Shown here: positions 63,418 through 64,000 of the stretch, piece by piece
How the letters are laid out: each line of letters opens with the position of its first letter
Position numbering within the stretch: position 1 is the first letter of the stretch
Source of the DNA: Anaerolineales bacterium
GTDB taxonomy: Bacteria > Chloroflexota > Anaerolineae > JAAEKA01
Assembly: GCA_020634615.1 (NCBI GenBank)
Contig: JACKBI010000006.1
Span: 248,001 to 312,000, forward strand
Reading direction: 5' to 3'
DNA length: 64,000 bases
Notes under the pieces: generated by a model
What the model was told of the DNA's origin: nothing
Seen by the model: the letters and a program-made list of their open reading frames with translations, nothing else
The model's database searches: none
Translations under genes and position numbers: made by a program

Positions 63418-64000
63418 ACCAGCGGCAGTTCGACGCTGTCGCCGTCACCCTGGGCAAGGCGGAGACGCTGACCGGTTTCCAGCGCGTACAGACCAACCTG
63501 GAGCGAATAGCCGGCTGAATTAGCAGGTGCTGCCAGTGTCAGCAGGTGGTCGTCGGCGACGATCTCGCCTGCATCCCACCAGTGGGTCGGATAGCGTCCC
63601 CCCTGCGGCTGCGAGTCGAACTGCGCTACCGTGGCGCCGCTGGCGTCCAGCAGATGCACGAAAACCGTGTAGTCAGTTTCCATGGGCGCCAGCGCCTGCC
63701 AGTATAGAGTCAGTGGCGTTTCGCCTGTAGCGCTGGCCGGACCGATCTGGTAGCCGATCAACGCGAGCTTGTCTCCGAAGTTGACATCCAGCGGCGCGGT
63801 TGAGGGTGGCAACGTTGCGCCGGTTCCCGTCAGCTTGACGTGACCTGCCACCAGTTGGCTGATCGGCTGGCCGTTGGCGTCGCTGAGTGGGAGGTTCTCG
63901 CCTGTTTGCATGTCAAGCAGGCCCACGATTACCGGGTAGACGGCTGGCGCGTCTGCCTCTGGCCGCGTTGGCACGACTACTTCGTCGCAGAATGGCCGGC
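63405..64000 (-). CDS. C-terminal part of a membrane glycosyltransferase-like protein (cut by window edge)
   Basis: The frame is open from the window edge to a TGA at 63405-63407, giving about 197 residues. PLTLYWQALAPMETDYTVFV, then HLLDASGATVAQFDSQPQGG and PTHWWDAGEIVADDHLLTL form the beta-sandwich that ends many ArnT/GT39-like membrane glycosyltransferases of Chloroflexota, after their helices. No start codon can be set. A GTG at 63974 is only an internal possibility. The end overlaps the flavodoxin-like gene by 13 bases. Confidence 0.65.
   Translation of the reverse strand, partial: RPFCDEVVVPTRPEADAPAVYPVIVGLLDMQTGENLPLSDANGQPISQLVAGHVKLTGTGATLPPSTAPLDVNFGDKLALIGYQIGPASATGETPLTLYWQALAPMETDYTVFVHLLDASGATVAQFDSQPQGGRYPTHWWDAGEIVADDHLLTLAAPANSAGYSLQVGLYALETGQRLRLAQGDGDSVELPLVQSD

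Noticed and set aside
1..64000. tRNA genes and intact insertion sequences
   Set aside because: Reading through the intergenic regions I found no cloverleaf with a T-arm GGTTCGAAT-type core and no transposase reading frame; a dedicated tRNA scan could still find one.

Overview
The window is high-GC bacterial chromosome with no rRNA, tRNA, CRISPR array or intact transposase that I can recognise. Gene content and style point to Chloroflexota, probably the Anaerolineae/Caldilineae side. The pointers are lipoprotein substrate-binding proteins with a Val/Thr/Glu-rich stalk, a MalT-type LuxR regulator followed by DUF4386 and DUF6326 membrane proteins, ECF sigma factors with DUF5667-type partners, a secreted protein ending in a YLPLVV-type tail, and many dispersed repeats shared by Chloroflexota and filamentous bacteria. 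This placement is inference from gene content, not a computed taxonomy.

Left part (1-13 kb): two B12-binding radical SAM proteins (one cut by the window edge), a nucleotidyltransferase-like protein, a ZntA-type P-type ATPase, an FG-GAP/VCBS surface protein, a citrate synthase made of two complete tandem domains in one polypeptide, phosphoenolpyruvate carboxylase and a SnoaL-like protein. Citrate synthase and PEP carboxylase form an anaplerotic/TCA entry pair, with a near-perfect 35-bp palindrome between them.

Region 13-22 kb: a 915-aa LuxR/MalT regulator with a consensus promoter placed so that the mRNA would start at the ATG, then a run of membrane genes (DUF4386, vestigial dehydrogenase start, DUF6326, acyltransferase, small membrane protein, 86-aa protein). 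These are followed by a structured non-coding segment, an SDR enzyme, and a subtilase with a poly-proline linker and C-terminal membrane anchor next to a small propeptide-like protein.

Region 22-28 kb: a leftward sulfur/cysteine cluster: a MoaD/ThiS/CysO-like carrier (ending Gly-Gly-Cys), a rhodanese-E1 activating enzyme, CysM, a DUF952 protein, DUF4395, a membrane thioredoxin-like protein, CysK and CysE. Together they suggest thiocarboxylate-dependent cysteine synthesis beside the classical O-acetylserine route.

Region 28-40 kb: a CDF metal transporter and a complete oligopeptide/dipeptide ABC transporter (two ATPases, two permeases, two paralogous binding proteins), then an ECF sigma factor with a small membrane partner. 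Region 40-47 kb: three GT4-like glycosyltransferases behind a large C25 (gingipain-like) peptidase. Region 47-60 kb: a membrane spermidine-synthase-like protein, a cytochrome P450, an ECF sigma/anti-sigma/secreted/DUF5666 operon, a cold-shock protein, an APC transporter fused to two UspA domains and an MrfA/Hrq1-like helicase. Region 60-64 kb: a TetR regulator with a consensus promoter and a palindromic operator repeated in front of the downstream DUF4188-flavodoxin-flavodoxin operon, then the 3' end of a membrane glycosyltransferase-like gene.

The most unusual theme is a set of dispersed repeats (purine/pyrimidine tracts, TAACTGA heptamers, several palindromes). Three of these insertions lie in frame inside conserved enzymes and are translated as extra linkers.
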